A stretch of 64,000 bases of DNA, taken from contig CM073886.1 of the NCBI GenBank assembly GCA_037176705.1, positions 7,522,001 through 7,586,000 of the forward strand. The letters are read 5' to 3'. The position numbers and the translations under genes were made by a program. Positions 22,241 through 33,767 of this stretch are shown here, piece after piece. The DNA comes from Molossus alvarezi (lineage: Eukaryota; Chordata; Mammalia; Chiroptera; Molossidae). The notes beneath the pieces are model-generated. The model had not been told where the DNA came from, searched no databases, and was given only the letters and a program-made list of their open reading frames with translations. Each line of letters starts with the position of its first letter. Within the stretch, counting starts at the first letter, position 1.

Positions 22241-23066
22241 AGGGACCTTCAGTGGGTACTATTTATATAAGTTGCAATGTGGATGGCACTGCCGGGAGAT
22301 GGTACTGGCAGTAGCCCTTATAAAAAGGCAAGGCTGGTGTCCACCCTGGTGACTCCCTGAGACCCCACCTTACCCAACTCACATATAGCCCAAGGCTCCT
22401 TCAGTGACTGAGCATCACAGGCAGCTCTCAGGTGGCTGCAGGCCTGGGGGTACTCTGACTTTTGCTGAGCTGCCTCAGAACCGGTACTGGTGGCGGCTGG
22501 CCTCAGTTCACAGTAGGGCCTCTCCCACTTGCCTCCAGGTTCAGCACAGGGAGCTACCAAATGATTGCTTTATAGTTCCTACCAGGTAACCCTGGGCTGG
22601 TCACAGGCAGCAGTAGTCCTTACTTGTACCAAAGCCCCTCTCAGGAGACCCCAGAGCCAACACACATAGTGGCTGCCTTTAGAGCACAACAGACTACAAC
22701 CCTATTAGCTCCACAAGTGGCACGTTGAAAGGGTGGTCTTGGCAGGCACCAGAGTCCACTGGGGTGAATTCCACTCAGTGATTCCCTTACAACAGCTCAT
22801 ATGCTGTGATTGTGGTAAGTCCTCAGAGCCAGTCAGCCTGAGGGCTAAACTCACCCACTGATGTGTGAACAGCGATCAAGTCTCAACTACAACAGGAGGG
22901 TACATACAACCCACCAAAGGGACACTCCCGCAGCACCCAACTCAGGTGATCAGGGTGGCTGCCACTGCATCCCACAGGACACCCATTACATAAGGATACC
23001 CTGCCAAGAGGAGGAGAATAACAGGTATACTTAATACATAAAAACAAACACAGAGAGGCAGCCAAA

Positions 23067-23880
23067 ATGAGGAGACATAAGAAACGTGTCCAAATAAAAG
23101 AACAGGAGAAATCTCCAGAAAAATAACTGGAGGCAAACAACTATCAGACATAGAGTTAACAACAGGTTATGAGGGTGCTCCAGGACCTTAATGAGAACTT
23201 CAACAATAACTGAAATAAACAATACACTAAAAAGAATCAACAGCAGATTAGATGATCAAATCAGCAATTGGAAAACAAAATAGCAGAAAACAATCAGAGC
23301 AAAAATATGAAAAAAGAATTTAAATAAATGATAGTTTTGAGGGACCTATGGGACAACGTTAAGTATAACAACATTTGCATCATAGAGGTACCAGAAGGAA
23401 AAGAGAGCGAGCAAAAAATTGAGAATCTATTTGAAGAAATAATGACTAACACCTTCCCTCACCTGGAGAAGGAAATAAATGTACAAGTCTAAAAAGCTCA
23501 CAGAAAACCAAACAAGATGAACCCAAACAGGCCCACACCAAAACACATGATAATTAAAATGTCAGAGGTTAAACAAAGATATAATTTTAAAAGCAGCAAG
23601 AGAAAAGCATTTAGTTACCTAGAAGGGAGCTCCCATAAGCCTACCAGTTGATTACTCAACAGAAACATTTCAAGCAAGAATGGAGTGGCAAGAAATATTC
23701 AAACCAAGAGCCTACAACCAAGAATACTCTACTCAGAAAGCTATCATTTAAAAATTAAAGGAGAGATAAAGAGCTTCCCAGACAAATAAAAGCTAAAGGA
23801 GTTCATCACCACCAAAAGAGAATTACAAGAAATAATAAAAGGATTTCTTCAAAAAGAAGAAGGGAAAAAAGAAAATAAAT
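23067..23880 (+). pseudogene. Broken LINE-1 ORF1
   Basis: The start reads MRRHKKRVQIKEQEKSPEK and then a stop, matching the KEQEKSPEK motif near the N-terminus of mammalian L1 ORF1p. Further pieces include NICIIEVPEGKE, FEEIMTNTFPHLEKE and, at the end, the C-terminal ELQEIIKGFLQKEEG. Many stops and frame changes lie between them. ORF1p would bind L1 RNA. Confidence 0.8.
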
Positions 23881-24210
23881 ACTAATACTAAAATGACAAT
23901 AACTGTACCTATCAATAATCACCTTAAATGTAAATAGATTATGTTCCAATCAAAAGACATGGAGTAGCTGAATGAATAAGAAAACAAGTCCCATTTATAT
24001 GCTGTCTACAAGAGACACACCTCAGAACAAACGATACACAAAGATACACAAAGACTGAAAGTAAAGCAATTCATGCGAATTGAAAAGAAAAAAAGCTGGG
24101 GTTAGCAATGCTTATATATCAGACAAAATAGACTTTAAAACAAAGGCTATAATAAAAAACAAAGAAAGAAATTTTATAATGAAGAGATCGATCAAACAAG
24201 AGGATATAGC

Positions 24211-24366
24211 TTTGGCTGGTTTTGCTCAGTGATTAGTGTTGGCCTGCAGACCAAAGAGTCATGAGTTTGATTTCAGTCAAGGGCACGTATTTCAGTTACA
24301 GTTTGGTCCCTGGCCCTGGTCAGGGTCAGGGAGGAGGCAACCAGTCAGTGTGTCTCTCTCACATCA

Positions 24367-24417
<51 letters not shown>

Positions 24418-24508
24418 CCCTTTCCTCCTTCCCTCTCTCCCACTCTATCTAAAGATAAATGGAAAAAGATATCCTCAGGTAAGGATTAAAAAAATTTAAA
24501 AAAGCAAC
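24211..24508 (+). mobile_element. Ves-type SINE in LINE-1
   Basis: A forward copy has the tRNA-like head TTTGGCTGGTTTTGCTCAG, 'GTCAAGGGCACG', a CT microsatellite at about 24369-24413 and the tail ATATCCTCAGGTAAGGATT. AACAAGAGGATATAGC (24195-24210) and AACAAGAGAATATAAC (24509-24524) are a 16-base target duplication with two mismatches. Confidence 0.94.
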
Positions 24509-25297
24509 AACAAGAGAATATAACCCTTGTAAACATTTATGCACCTAATGTAAGATAATCTAAATATATAAAGTGAATATTGATGGATATAAAGGGAGAA
24601 ATGGGGCAATACAGTCATAGTAGGGGATTTTAACCCCATTGATATCAATAGATAGCTCTTATTACAGACATAATTTAACAAGGAAGAAAAGGCCTTAAAT
24701 AACACTTTAGACCAGATAGGTTTTCTTGATAATTTTAGAGCATTTCACCCCAAAGTTGGAGGATATACCTTATCACATGCACATGGGACATCACCCAGAA
24801 TTGACCACGTCTTAGGCCACAAAATAAATCTTAATATATTCTGACAAATATAGTATGAAACTAGAAATCAGTTATAAGAAAAAACTAATAACACACACAC
24901 GTGAAGGATAAACAATGAATGGGTTAATAATAAGATCAAGGAAGAAATCAAAAGATACCTTCAGACAAATGAAAAAGAAAACACAACACCTCCAAACCTG
25001 TGGGACGCAGGGAAAGCAGTCCTAAGAAATAAGTTCATAGCATTGCAGGCCTACCTTAAGAAACAAGAAAAACTCAAATAAACAATCTAACTTTACATCT
25101 AAATCAACTACAAAGAAGAACAAACAAAGCTGAAAAATGAGTATAGAAGAAAGGAAATAATAAAGATCAGAGCAGAAATAAACAAAATAGAGTTTAATGA
25201 AAAGGTAAAAATGATTAGTGAAATCAAGAGGTGGTTCTTTGAAAAAATACATAAGATTGATAAAATTTAACTAGACTTATTAAGGCAAAAAAGGGAG

Positions 25298-25541
25298 CCC
25301 TGAAAAATTTGGCTTATTGATTAGAGCATCAGCCCATGGACTGAAGGGTCACAGGTTCAATTCTGATTAAGGGCACATGACTGTGGCCTTGACTGGGGTT
25401 GTGTAGGAAGCAATCAATCAATGTGTCTCTCTGACAATGTTCCCCCCCCTTCCACTCTTTCTCCCTCCTTCATCCCTTCCGTTCTCTCTGAAAATTCAAT
25501 GGATAAATATCCTTGGGTGAGAATTAACAACAGAAAAAGTA
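25298..25541 (+). mobile_element. Ves-type SINE in LINE-1
   Basis: A diverged forward copy has the head TTGGCTTATTGATTAGAGC, 'CAGGTTCAATTCTGATTAA', a pyrimidine block and the tail TATCCTTGGGTGAGAATT. AAAAGGGAG on both sides (25289-25297 and about 25543-25552) suggests the duplication. Confidence 0.9.
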
Positions 25542-27198
25542 ACAAAAGGGAGAAGACCCAAATAAATAAAATAAATGAAAGAGAAGAAATGACATTGATA
25601 CCACAGAATTACAAAGAATTGTAATTCGAAAATACTGTGAACAGTTATATGCTAACTAATTGGACAATCTGGAAGAAATGGATACATTTCTAGGAACATA
25701 CAATTTTCCAAGACTGGATCAAAAAGAAACAGAAAATATGAACAGATAAGTTATAACAAATGGAGTCAAACCAGTAATTAAAAAACTCCCAACAAACTAA
25801 AGTCCTGACCTGATTGCTTCACATGTGAATTTAACCAAACATTCAAAAAAAAATTTAACACATTTTATTCTCAAACTATTCCAGAAATTTCTAAAGAAAT
25901 TTTATAAGGTCACAATAACCTTGATTCCAAAACCACACAAAGACATTACAAAAAGAAAAATTACAGCCAACATCCCCAATGAACATAAATGCAAAAATCC
26001 TCAACAAAATATTGGCAAACCAAATTCACCAATACATTTAAAAGATCATACACTGGGATGTAAGGTTGGTTCAATATCCACAAGTCAATTCACGTAATAA
26101 ACAAAATGAAGGATAAAAATCACATGATCACATCAATAAATGCAGAAAAAGCATTAGATAAAATACAGCACCCATTTATGATAAAAATTCTCAGCAAAGT
26201 GGGAATAGAGGAATTACACCTCAACATAATAAAGGCCATATATGATAAACCCACAGCCAACATCATACTCAATGCACAAATGCTAAGAGCATTTTTCTTG
26301 AGGTCAGGAACAAGACAGGGATGTCTGCTTTCACCACTCTTATTCAAGACTATACTGGAAATACTAACCACAGCAATCAGACAAGAAGAAATAAAAGGCA
26401 TCCTAATTGGAAAGGAAGAATTAAAACTGTCATCATTTGTAGATGACATGGTACTGTACATAGAGAATTCTAAAGACTCTCCCCAAAACCTATTAGAACT
26501 GATAAATAAATTTAGTAAAACAGGATACAAATCTAGTATTCAGCAACTGGTTGCATTTTATAACAAACTACCAGAAAGAAAAATTAAAAAACAATTCCAT
26601 TTGCAATTACATAAAACACAAATACACACACACACCCCTAGAAATAGATTTAACTAAGGAATTAAAAGGCCTGTTTCTAAACAATTATTAGACACCAAAG
26701 AAAGAGATTGAAGAAGATACAAATAAATGGAAACATAGACTATGCTCATGAATCAGGACAACTAACATCATTAAAATGTCCATTATACCCAAAGAATCTA
26801 TAGCAATCAATGCAATCCCTATCAAAACACCAATGGTATTTTTCACAGAACTAGAACAAATAATCCAAAAATTTATATGAAACCACAAAAGACTTCTAAT
26901 AGTCAAAGAAATTTTGAGAAAAAACAAAGTTGGAGGTATTATGCTACCTGTTATAAAAGAATATAAAAGGTTAGAGTAATCAAAATAGCATGGTACCAGC
27001 ATAAAAAACAGACATATACATCAATGGAACAGAATAGAGAGTCAGAAATAAACCCACTCCTTCATGGTCGATTAATATAAGACAATGGAGATAAGAATAT
27101 ACAATGGGGTAAAAACAGTCTGCTTAATGAATAGTGTTGAAATACTGGAGAGATACATGCCAAAATAAAATAAAACTAGACCACTTTCTTACACCATA

Positions 27199-27304
27199 CA
27201 GGGTGGGGCAAAGTAGTTTTACAGTTGTTTGCAATAAATAACAATACAAGAATAAACTATGTTTCATGTACTCATAACTGTAAACCTACTTTTGCCAAAC
27301 TCTG
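27199..27304. mobile_element. Short mariner MITE in LINE-1
   Basis: The 106-base element starts CAGGGTGGGGCAAAGTAG and ends CTACTTTTGCCAAACTCTG, with inverted ends of about 28 bases (right end reversed: CAGAGTTTGGCAAAAGTAGG). A TA lies on each side (27197-27198 and 27305-27306), as for Tc1/mariner insertion. It has no coding capacity. The end sequence is the type seen in mariner MITEs of vesper bats. Confidence 0.85.
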
Positions 27305-28026
27305 TAAATGCAAAATGGATTAAAGACTTAAAAGTAAGACTTGAAACCATAATACTCCTAGGAGAAAACAGGCACTCAATTATCTGACATTGCTCTTAGA
27401 AATATTTTCCCTGATATAATCTCTCAGGCAAAGGAAACAAAAGAAAAAATAAACAAATGGTACTAAATAAGACTACAAAGTTTTTGCACAGCAAAGGAAA
27501 TCATCAACAACACAAAAAGACAACCTACTGAATGGGAGAACATATTTGTCAATGATACATCTGAAAAGAGATTAATATCTAAAATTTATAAAGGACTCAT
27601 ACAACTTAACACCAACCAACAATCCAGTTAAAATGAGTGAAGGGCCTGAATACACACTTTTCCAAAAAGGACATATGAAAAGATGCTCAATGTCACTAAC
27701 CATCAGAGAGATGCAAATTAAAACCACAATAAGATATCACCTCACACCTGTTAGAATGGCTGTCATCAATACATCAAATAACAAGTGCTTGTGAGGCTGT
27801 GGAGAAAAGGGAATCATCTCCCATTACTGGTGAGATTACAAATGGGTACAGCCACAGTGGAAATCATTATGGAGGTTCCTCAATAAATTAAAAATTAAAC
27901 TACCTTTATGACCCAGCAATTCTACTTCAGGGTATTTATCTGAAGGAACCCAAAGCACTAATTTGAAGGAACATATACACCTCTGTGCTCATTGCAGTAC
28001 TATTTCTATTGTCAAGATATGAAGAC

Positions 28027-28185
28027 TACCTCCAAGCCGGTGGAGCTCAGTGGTTGAGGGTCTACCCCTGCACCAAGAGGTTGCTGGTTCAATTCCCAGT
28101 CAGGGCACATACCCAGGTTGTGGGCCAAATCCCCTGTAGGAGAGCTTGTCAAAGTCTTGATCAGGCTGCAAACCAATGAATTAAA
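28027..28185 (+). mobile_element. Ves-type SINE, 3' end missing
   Basis: The tRNA-like head AGCCGGTGGAGCTCAGTGG, 'GTTGCTGGTTCAATTCCCAG' and 'TCAGGGCACATACCCAGG' are present. The pyrimidine block and A tail are absent. It lies at the abrupt right end of the old LINE-1. Confidence 0.8.
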
Positions 28186-29116
28186 TCAGAATCCCAGGAG
28201 TGGGATCCAGGTATCAATACTTTGGAATCCCTTGGGAGCTTTTTAATACATTAACCAATCTGGCCTTCCCCAGATGCTTAGTTGATTGTTCTGGGGTAGG
28301 GTATGGACACTGATATATTTTCTTTTTTTCCCCTCTTTCTTTATTTTTTATTTATTAATTTGTTTTTGTTACAGATGTTTCTCATTTTTCCCCCATTGAC
28401 ACCCTCCTCCCCTCCACCCCTGCTCCGTCCCCAGCTTTGTTGTCTATGTTCATTGGTCATGCATACATGCATGTAAGTTCTGTGGTTTATCCCTCCTCCC
28501 CAGCCCCCCCGTCCTCTGAAGCTTGTCAGTCTGTACCCCACTTCTATGTCTCTGGGTTAATTTTGTTCAGCAGTTTGTTTGGTTCATTATTTTCCACAAA
28601 AAAGTGAGATCATGTGATATTTGTCTTTCTCTGCTTGGCTTGTTTTGCTTAGCATAATACTCTCCAGGTCCTTCCATCTCATCTCAAATAATAAGAGATC
28701 TTTCTTTCTTACAGCTGCATAGTATTCCATTGTGTACATGTACCACAGCTTTTTTTTAAATTTAGATTTAAATTTTTTAAATTTATTTTTTAAATTAATT
28801 TTTGTTACAGATGTTTCTCCTTTTCCCCCCCCAGATTCCCCCCTGCCCCTCCCTCCCTGCCCTTTCCCCAGTTTGTTGTCCATGTCCACTGTTCATGCAC
28901 ACATGCATATAAGTTCTGTGGTTGATCTCTCCCCCACCACACCCCTCTTTAGGGGATTGTCAGTCTGTACCCCACTTCCGTGTCTCTGGGACTACCCCAT
29001 TCCTCAGACTGTTATGTTCATTATATTCCACAAATAAGTGCGATCATATGAAACTTGTCTTTCTCTGTTTGGCTTGTTTCACTTAGGATGATACTTTCAA
29101 GGTCCCTCCATGTAGT

Positions 29117-29626
29117 CTAAAAGGATAAAAGATCTTTCTTTCTTACAGCTGCGTAGTACTCCATTATGTATATGTACCACAGCTTTTTTATCCATTCGTC
29201 TACTGATGGACACTTGGGCTGTTTCCAGATCTTAGCGATTGTAAATAGTGCTGCTACAAACATGGGGGCACATATATTCTTTCTGATTGGTGTTTTAGGC
29301 TTCTTAGGGTATATTCCTAGAAGTGGGATCACTGGGTCAAATGGAAGTTCAATTTTTAATTTTTTGAGGTAACACCATGTTGTTTTCCATAGTGGCTGCA
29401 CCAGTCTGCATTCCCACCAGCAGTGTACTAGAGTCCCCTTTTCTCCACACCCTCGCCAGCACTTGTTTGATGATTTGTTGATGGAGGCCATTCTGACAGG
29501 TGTGAGGTGATACATCATTGTTGTTTTAATTTGCATCTCTCTGATGATTAGTGATGATGAACATTTCTTCATATTTAGTGATGATGAGCATTTCTTCATA
29601 TTTAGTGATGATGAGCATTTCTTCAT
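29117..29626 (-). pseudogene. LINE-1 ORF2 C-terminal fragment with 9-residue repeat
   Basis: A single frame of 169 codons carries the ORF2 C-terminal domain. It has [12 protein letters not shown], the cysteine-rich segment [18 protein letters not shown], then [15 protein letters not shown] and [14 protein letters not shown]. The frame is unusually intact for this window, consistent with a young copy. At its N-terminal side MKKCSSSLN occurs twice, followed by a third MKKCSSSL, from a 27-base tandem repeat. There is no promoter or RT domain, so no function is expected. Confidence 0.85.
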
Positions 29627-29627
29627 A
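29551..29627. repeat. 27-base tandem repeat, nearly three copies
   Basis: Units start at 29551, 29578 and 29605 with GTGATGATGARCATTTCTTC; the last one is cut at 23 bases by the junction with copy A. The period of 27 keeps the ORF2 frame. Confidence 0.92.
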
Positions 29628-29975
29628 GCTTTTTAATTCACTCATCTGCTGATGGACACTTGGGTTGTTTCCAGATCTTAGCTATTGTAAATAGTGCTGC
29701 TATGAACATGAGGTACATATATTCTTTCTGATTGGTGTTTCAGGTTTCTTAGGGTATATTCTTAGAAGTTGGATCACTGGGTCAAATGGCAGTTCAATTT
29801 TTAACTTTTTGAGGTAACACCATAGTGTTTTCCACAGTGGCTGCACCAGTCTACATAACCACCAGCAGTATACTAGAGTCCCCTTTTCTCCACACCTTCG
29901 CCAACACTTGTTGTTTGAGACACCGATATATTTTCAAAACTCTTCAGGGGATTCTTCTAATGACTTGTCATCAAC

Positions 29976-30107
29976 TTTGATAGTGATGGACCTAGGTGAA
30001 TGGTAGTGCCATCTGCTGAGAAAGATACAGGTGTTGTCTCTTTCTGCTAGGGTTTCAGATTTCACGCACCTCTGAGGAGCTTGCTGTCACTGCCCTAGGG
30101 TTCTTAA
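29976..30107. other. Unclassified sequence
   Basis: This short stretch between the MER5-like piece and a SINE holds nothing recognised. Confidence 0.4.
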
Positions 30108-30120
30108 AACATCTGGACCA

Positions 30121-30329
30121 CCCTAGCCAGTGTGGTTCAGTTGGTTGAGCATTGCTGCATGCACCAAGAGGTTGCTGGTTTGATTCTCAGTCAGGGCATA
30201 TGCCCAGGTTTCAAGCTCGGTTTCTAGTAGGGAGCATGCAGAAAGCAACCTATAGATGTTTCTCTCTCATTGGTGTTCCTCTTTCCTTCTCCCTTCTTCT
30301 CTTTCTCTTAAAACAAGCAAACTAAAAAC
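30121..30329 (+). mobile_element. Ves-type SINE, older subtype
   Basis: The forward head CTAGCCAGTGTGGTTCAG, 'GGTTTGATTCTCAGTCAGG', 'GCATATGCCCAGG' and a pyrimidine-rich tail are seen. AACATCTGGACCA (30108-30120) and AACCTCTGGACCA (30330-30342) flank it. Confidence 0.93.
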
Positions 30330-30459
30330 AACCTCTGGACCAAAAGCAGAGCTCTTTCCTGTCTTGCTGTAAATGCATGATGATGTACAATTCCCAGGGG
30401 CAAGCTGTTAATAATCTTTATAAGAAATGATCAGAAAATATCATTATTTAGAAATAACT

Positions 30460-30530
30460 GCTCTTCATTCTCCATGCCTAGCACAGTGCCTGATCCATAA
30501 AAGCATTAAATAAATATTTATTGACTAAAA
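30460..30530 (+). repeat. L2 3' end
   Basis: 'GCCTAGCACAGTGCCTGATC' and 'AAATAAATATTTATTGACTA' are the L2 terminal motifs. Confidence 0.7.
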
Positions 30531-31183
30531 CTACTTGATGAAAATGAAAAATGTGTGGAAAATGGAAAGACGCTCAGAGGCTTGGGATCTTTATATATTA
30601 GTTAGCAATGAATTTAATAAATCTCAATGCTGGTTGTGATTTTGATATGGGTCCAGTTGCAACGCACCAAGGGGAACTCAGCACTGACCCAGCTGCTTTC
30701 AGGCCATGAGGAAACAAAGCATGTGGCCCCCCTTGAGGGGTTTTACGGGGGCAGGCTTGTCAGGGATCACCTGTCCTTGTGGCATCCCCAGTGGAAGTGG
30801 CCAGGTTCCATGTGCTCTTATGTTCTCCATCAAGTCATTCTTAGGACACAGCTAATGGGTTCACAGCCCCATCCTGGTTACACAAGCAGTCTCCTTCCCT
30901 TGGTGTCTTACACTCGACACTGAGCCAGCAACCTGCCTAGTGGTAAAGAGCCTGTAGGTGGGGACTTCACAGCATCGTTACTGTACTCTTCTGACTCACC
31001 CTCTAGGTGTGGGGCTCAGGTGGAGTAAAATATCTGGGAAGGTGTTTTCTAGTTTTAGTCCAGTCTTTACCTGTAATAAGCCCATATGGGACCTTGAAAT
31101 TGGGAAGTTCAACTTCCATTCTGTGATTGGGCATAAACATTTTCACTTGGGCTGGGTGTGCCCACAGCCCAGCTTCCCTGGGT
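30531..31183. other. Unclassified sequence
   Basis: Nothing recognised; the open frames at 30627-30923 and 30958-31212 match no family I know. Confidence 0.45.
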
Positions 31184-31198
31184 GTACCACAGTTATTT

Positions 31199-31419
31199 AT
31201 TTGTTTTTTTAAAAAATATTTTTATCACTATTTTTAGAGAGGAAGGGAGAGAGAGAGAGAAAGAAACATCAATGTGAGAAACACCGATCAGCTGTCTCCT
31301 GCACGCCCCCTACTGGGGGTCGAGCCAGCAATCTGGACATGTGCCCTGACTGGGAATGAACGGGCACCTCTTAGTCCAGGGAACAATGCTCCGTCCACTG
31401 AGCCACACCAGCTGGGCAT
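31199..31419 (-). mobile_element. Ves-type SINE, older subtype
   Basis: The reversed copy has the GA-rich block, 'CTCCTGCACGCCCCCTACTG', 'ATGTGCCCTGACTGGGAATG' and the head 'GAGCCACACCAGCTGGGC'. ACCACAGTTATTT (about 31187) and GCCACAGTCATTT (31423) are the likely duplication. Confidence 0.92.
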
Positions 31420-32149
31420 ATGCCACAGTCATTTCCTCCAAAGGTCCACCGAGTCTTTCAGGCTCTGTGGGGTATGGGGAATAATCCTGCAGCTGAAGGC
31501 CCACCTCATTTTCTCTGTGGTAGAATTTCTCTTCCCTTAGGTTTTCCTCTTTCACTCAGCACCTTGGGCGCTCACCACACTCCTCCCTCCTCCAGGGTGC
31601 CAGGCTTCATCTTCTTGGCGAGCTGAGGCTGCCCTTCGGGAGCTTTGGCTTTCTGCTCTGAAAACACTTGGAAGAAAAAGAAAACAAAAGCCTGGCTCAT
31701 TCTTAGACCACGAGAAGGAGGCATTCAGACTCCGAAGCACAAACACACTCTGTTGTAATTCTTCAACACATTAATATCTCAATAAATTGCTCTGCTGTAG
31801 TGGTAAATTAGAATATAACACATCTGCCAGCATCAAACCATTTAGGGGTCAATGTGGTGTAACTCTCCAGGGAAGCTCCCAAGTCCCCTTCACTCTGTCA
31901 GTGAGGATATCTCTGCTGAGTAGAAAAGCTTCTTGCAAATTCAACGGTCACAAATCCTGGCAGGTAAATGTCTGCACAGCTCTGTGGAATGTTCCAGAAC
32001 CTTCCTCTTAACATTAAATGGAACAATTCTTTCTAGCCAACTGTATTTCTATTCCAAGGCAATGCAATCTAATTCTCTCAGCAAAACCGGCCAGATACAT
32101 TAGTGAATCTCTCTAGAGGGAAAATTTGTCCTAATTTATGTGCCATTAA
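31420..32149. other. Unclassified sequence
   Basis: No repeat or exon recognised. Confidence 0.45.
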
Positions 32150-32450
32150 TAAATCTGGCCCTAACAAACATTTACTGAGCATCTACTGAGCCCCAGGTGC
32201 TGAGGAGCCAAGGAGAGAAAGATCCTTCAGGAACACTCAGTTTAAGGGGAAATAGTAACAAACTTTTATAGTATGAGGTGATAAAATATGAATAAAGGCT
32301 CTGGGATCATAGGGAAGAGCCCATGGAAAATTTATAGAAGAAACGGCATTTGATCCGGTTTGTGAAGGACACATGAATATTTTTCAGGTGGAAATGAGAG
32401 AGCGGACATTCTAGGAGGAGGAGCAGCCAGAGCACAGGGGCGGGCTGGGC
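32150..32450 (-). repeat. L2 remnant
   Basis: The reversed L2 end 'AACATTTACTGAGCATCTAC' with 'CCCCAGGTGCTGAGGAGCC' is followed by text around 'CATTCTAGGAGGAGGAGCAG', as in L2. Confidence 0.65.
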
Positions 32451-32851
32451 TTTGCACAGTTCCACTTGTGCACCCCAGTGCAGGGGACCAGGACGTAGTA
32501 GCTGCTTGGAGTTGCTTTAGCGGAGAGGAGAAATATAAGAATTTTCTCGAAATCTGAGTGTTATGACTAACTGGTTAACCTTTTGTGTAGTTTCTCAAAT
32601 GCTATTACTACCACCACTACAGAGCTCAGTAGCATTGGTTGCACGCCAAGAGCTCGGGAATTCAGTGTGTGTTAGGGATTGTCTCGTTAGCTCCTCATCT
32701 CTGAACAGGCTCTCCCATTACCCTCATTTTACAAACATTGTTCACCATATTCTCACGTTACTCTATTCTTCCAGGTACCTAACAAGACTTACACTCACAT
32801 GTTTCTGTGTGGCTGGCTTATTCCTGCAGAGTCATGTAGTTTAAAAACATT
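32451..32851. other. Unclassified sequence
   Basis: No feature recognised. The 93-codon frame at 32563-32844 matches no family I know. Confidence 0.4.
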
Positions 32852-32859
32852 CTTTTTTT

Positions 32860-33072
32860 AGCCTGGCCAGTGTGGCTCAGGGCATTGAAAGTCATCCCAG
32901 GGACAGAGAGGTCCCGGTTCGATTCCCAGTCAGGGCACATGCCCGGGTTGCGGGCTCCATCCCCAGTAGAGGCGTGCAGGAGGTTGTTGATCGATGTATC
33001 TGTCACAGTGATGTTTTGATCTCTCTCTCCCTTCCTTTCTCTCTGAAAAAAATCAGTAAAAACATATTTAAA
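32860..33072 (+). mobile_element. Ves-type SINE, older subtype
   Basis: The forward head GCCTGGCCAGTGTGGCTCAG, B-box-like GGTTCGATTCC, 'GGGCACATGCCCGGGTTGC' and 'CCATCCCCAGTAGAGGCG' are present. It ends in an AT-rich tail. Confidence 0.93.
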
Positions 33073-33750
33073 AATTTTTTTTTGAAGAGCAAAAGCTCTG
33101 TTTTGAGGCAAACTGCAGTCACCTAGCGTGGTGTCCACATCAGTCTGTTATACCACTGGAGGTTTGACCTTAGCTTGTGACCCCTCTGTTTTGACTTTAA
33201 GGACACTTGCTCTTCCTCTTTTGATCCTGAGAACATTCTGAATCCAAGACGTAACTAGAATGATATCTACTCAGATGGACTTTCCATCCAGAGAGTGTTT
33301 TCTGGAGTGAATTCCATTAAGCCAATTTAATCCCTTGATCAATTTTCTTCATAGCACAGTTAAACCATTTCCAAAAATGTTAACTCCACTGAAATTATTT
33401 TCATTTGGATCAATTCTTTTTCATTTAAAATTTGAAACAAAATTTGATGTATTGACTAAGTATTGTCCGTATCAAATTGTATTGATCCTGGCTTCTACTT
33501 TGTGTAATAGTCATTAGTTCTATCCAGTCCATTTTTTTCTGGGTCAAAGTTTGCAGATATATATTTGAAAAAATAAAGTTTGATTTTTCTCTCAGTTTGT
33601 AGTCCATTGCAAGGTGTGCTGTGTGCAGTTTTAGCTGCTGTTAGTTTTATTTAGCACTGATTATTTATAATTTAAAAAATCAGTCCATCACAGATTGAAC
33701 TAAAATAATGACACTTTGCATTTATTTCTTATTCGTGGAAAAGAGTAAAA
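33073..33750. other. Unclassified, AT-rich sequence
   Basis: No repeat family or exon recognised. Confidence 0.45.
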
Positions 33751-33767
33751 GTTTTTGTGTGCATGTG

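Larger units (their letters stand above)
22318..28026 (+). mobile_element. Old LINE-1 with 5' region, ORF1 and ORF2
   Basis: The 5' region (about 22318-23066) shares phrases such as 'GTGACTCCCTGAG' and 'CTCACATA' with the 5' region of the LINE-1 at 38983. ORF1 starts at 23067, ORF2 follows from about 23900 and runs to 28026, where it stops abruptly at a SINE before reaching a 3' UTR. Two Ves SINEs (24211 and 25298) and one mariner MITE (27199) interrupt it. It is more diverged than the LINE-1s at 1 and 8400, so it is an older family. Confidence 0.9.
23900..28026 (+). pseudogene. Broken LINE-1 ORF2 with altered RT site
   Basis: The endonuclease region starts near 23900. The RT core reads in one frame at 26106-26657 with [12 protein letters not shown], but the catalytic FADD reads FVDD, so one of the expected aspartate-box residues is different. 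The thumb and C-terminal regions follow to 28026 with many stops. The gene is split by two SINEs and the mariner element and lacks its 3' end. Confidence 0.88.
28757..29627 (-). mobile_element. 5'-truncated LINE-1 (copy B) nested in copy A
   Basis: Copy B begins with an AT-rich reversed tail, then the bat L1 3' UTR (28800-29035) and ORF2 C-terminus up to 29627. Copy A stops at CACAGCTTTTTT (28744-28755) and resumes at ATAGCTTTTTAATTCACTC (from 29626), so AGCTTTTT is the likely target duplication. Copy B is therefore younger than copy A. Confidence 0.88.
28323..29918 (-). mobile_element. 5'-truncated LINE-1 (copy A), itself split
   Basis: Copy A occupies 28323-28756 (reversed A tail, 3' UTR and ORF2 C-terminus) and resumes at 29628-29918, ending in ORF2 text. 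GACACTGATATATTTTC (28306-28322) and GACACCGATATATTTTC (29919-29935) are a 17-base target duplication with one mismatch, defining the insertion precisely. Confidence 0.9.
28190..29975. mobile_element. MER5-like hAT remnant, split by LINE-1
   Basis: The left piece (about 28190-28322) has 'CCTTGGGAGCTTTTTAATAC' and 'TTCTGGGGTAGGGTATGGAC'. The right piece (29919-29975) has 'CTCTTCAGGGGATTCTTCTA'. In MER5-type elements these are contiguous. The identification is tentative because the element is old. Confidence 0.45.

Noticed and set aside
26106..26657. 183-codon open frame as a domesticated reverse transcriptase
   Set aside because: It lies within a decayed L1 with matching text on both sides, the catalytic FADD reads FVDD, and the frame ends in L1 text.
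29551..29627. Short direct repeats as a CRISPR array
   Set aside because: Units are adjacent without spacers, lie in LINE-1 coding text, and the host is a mammal.
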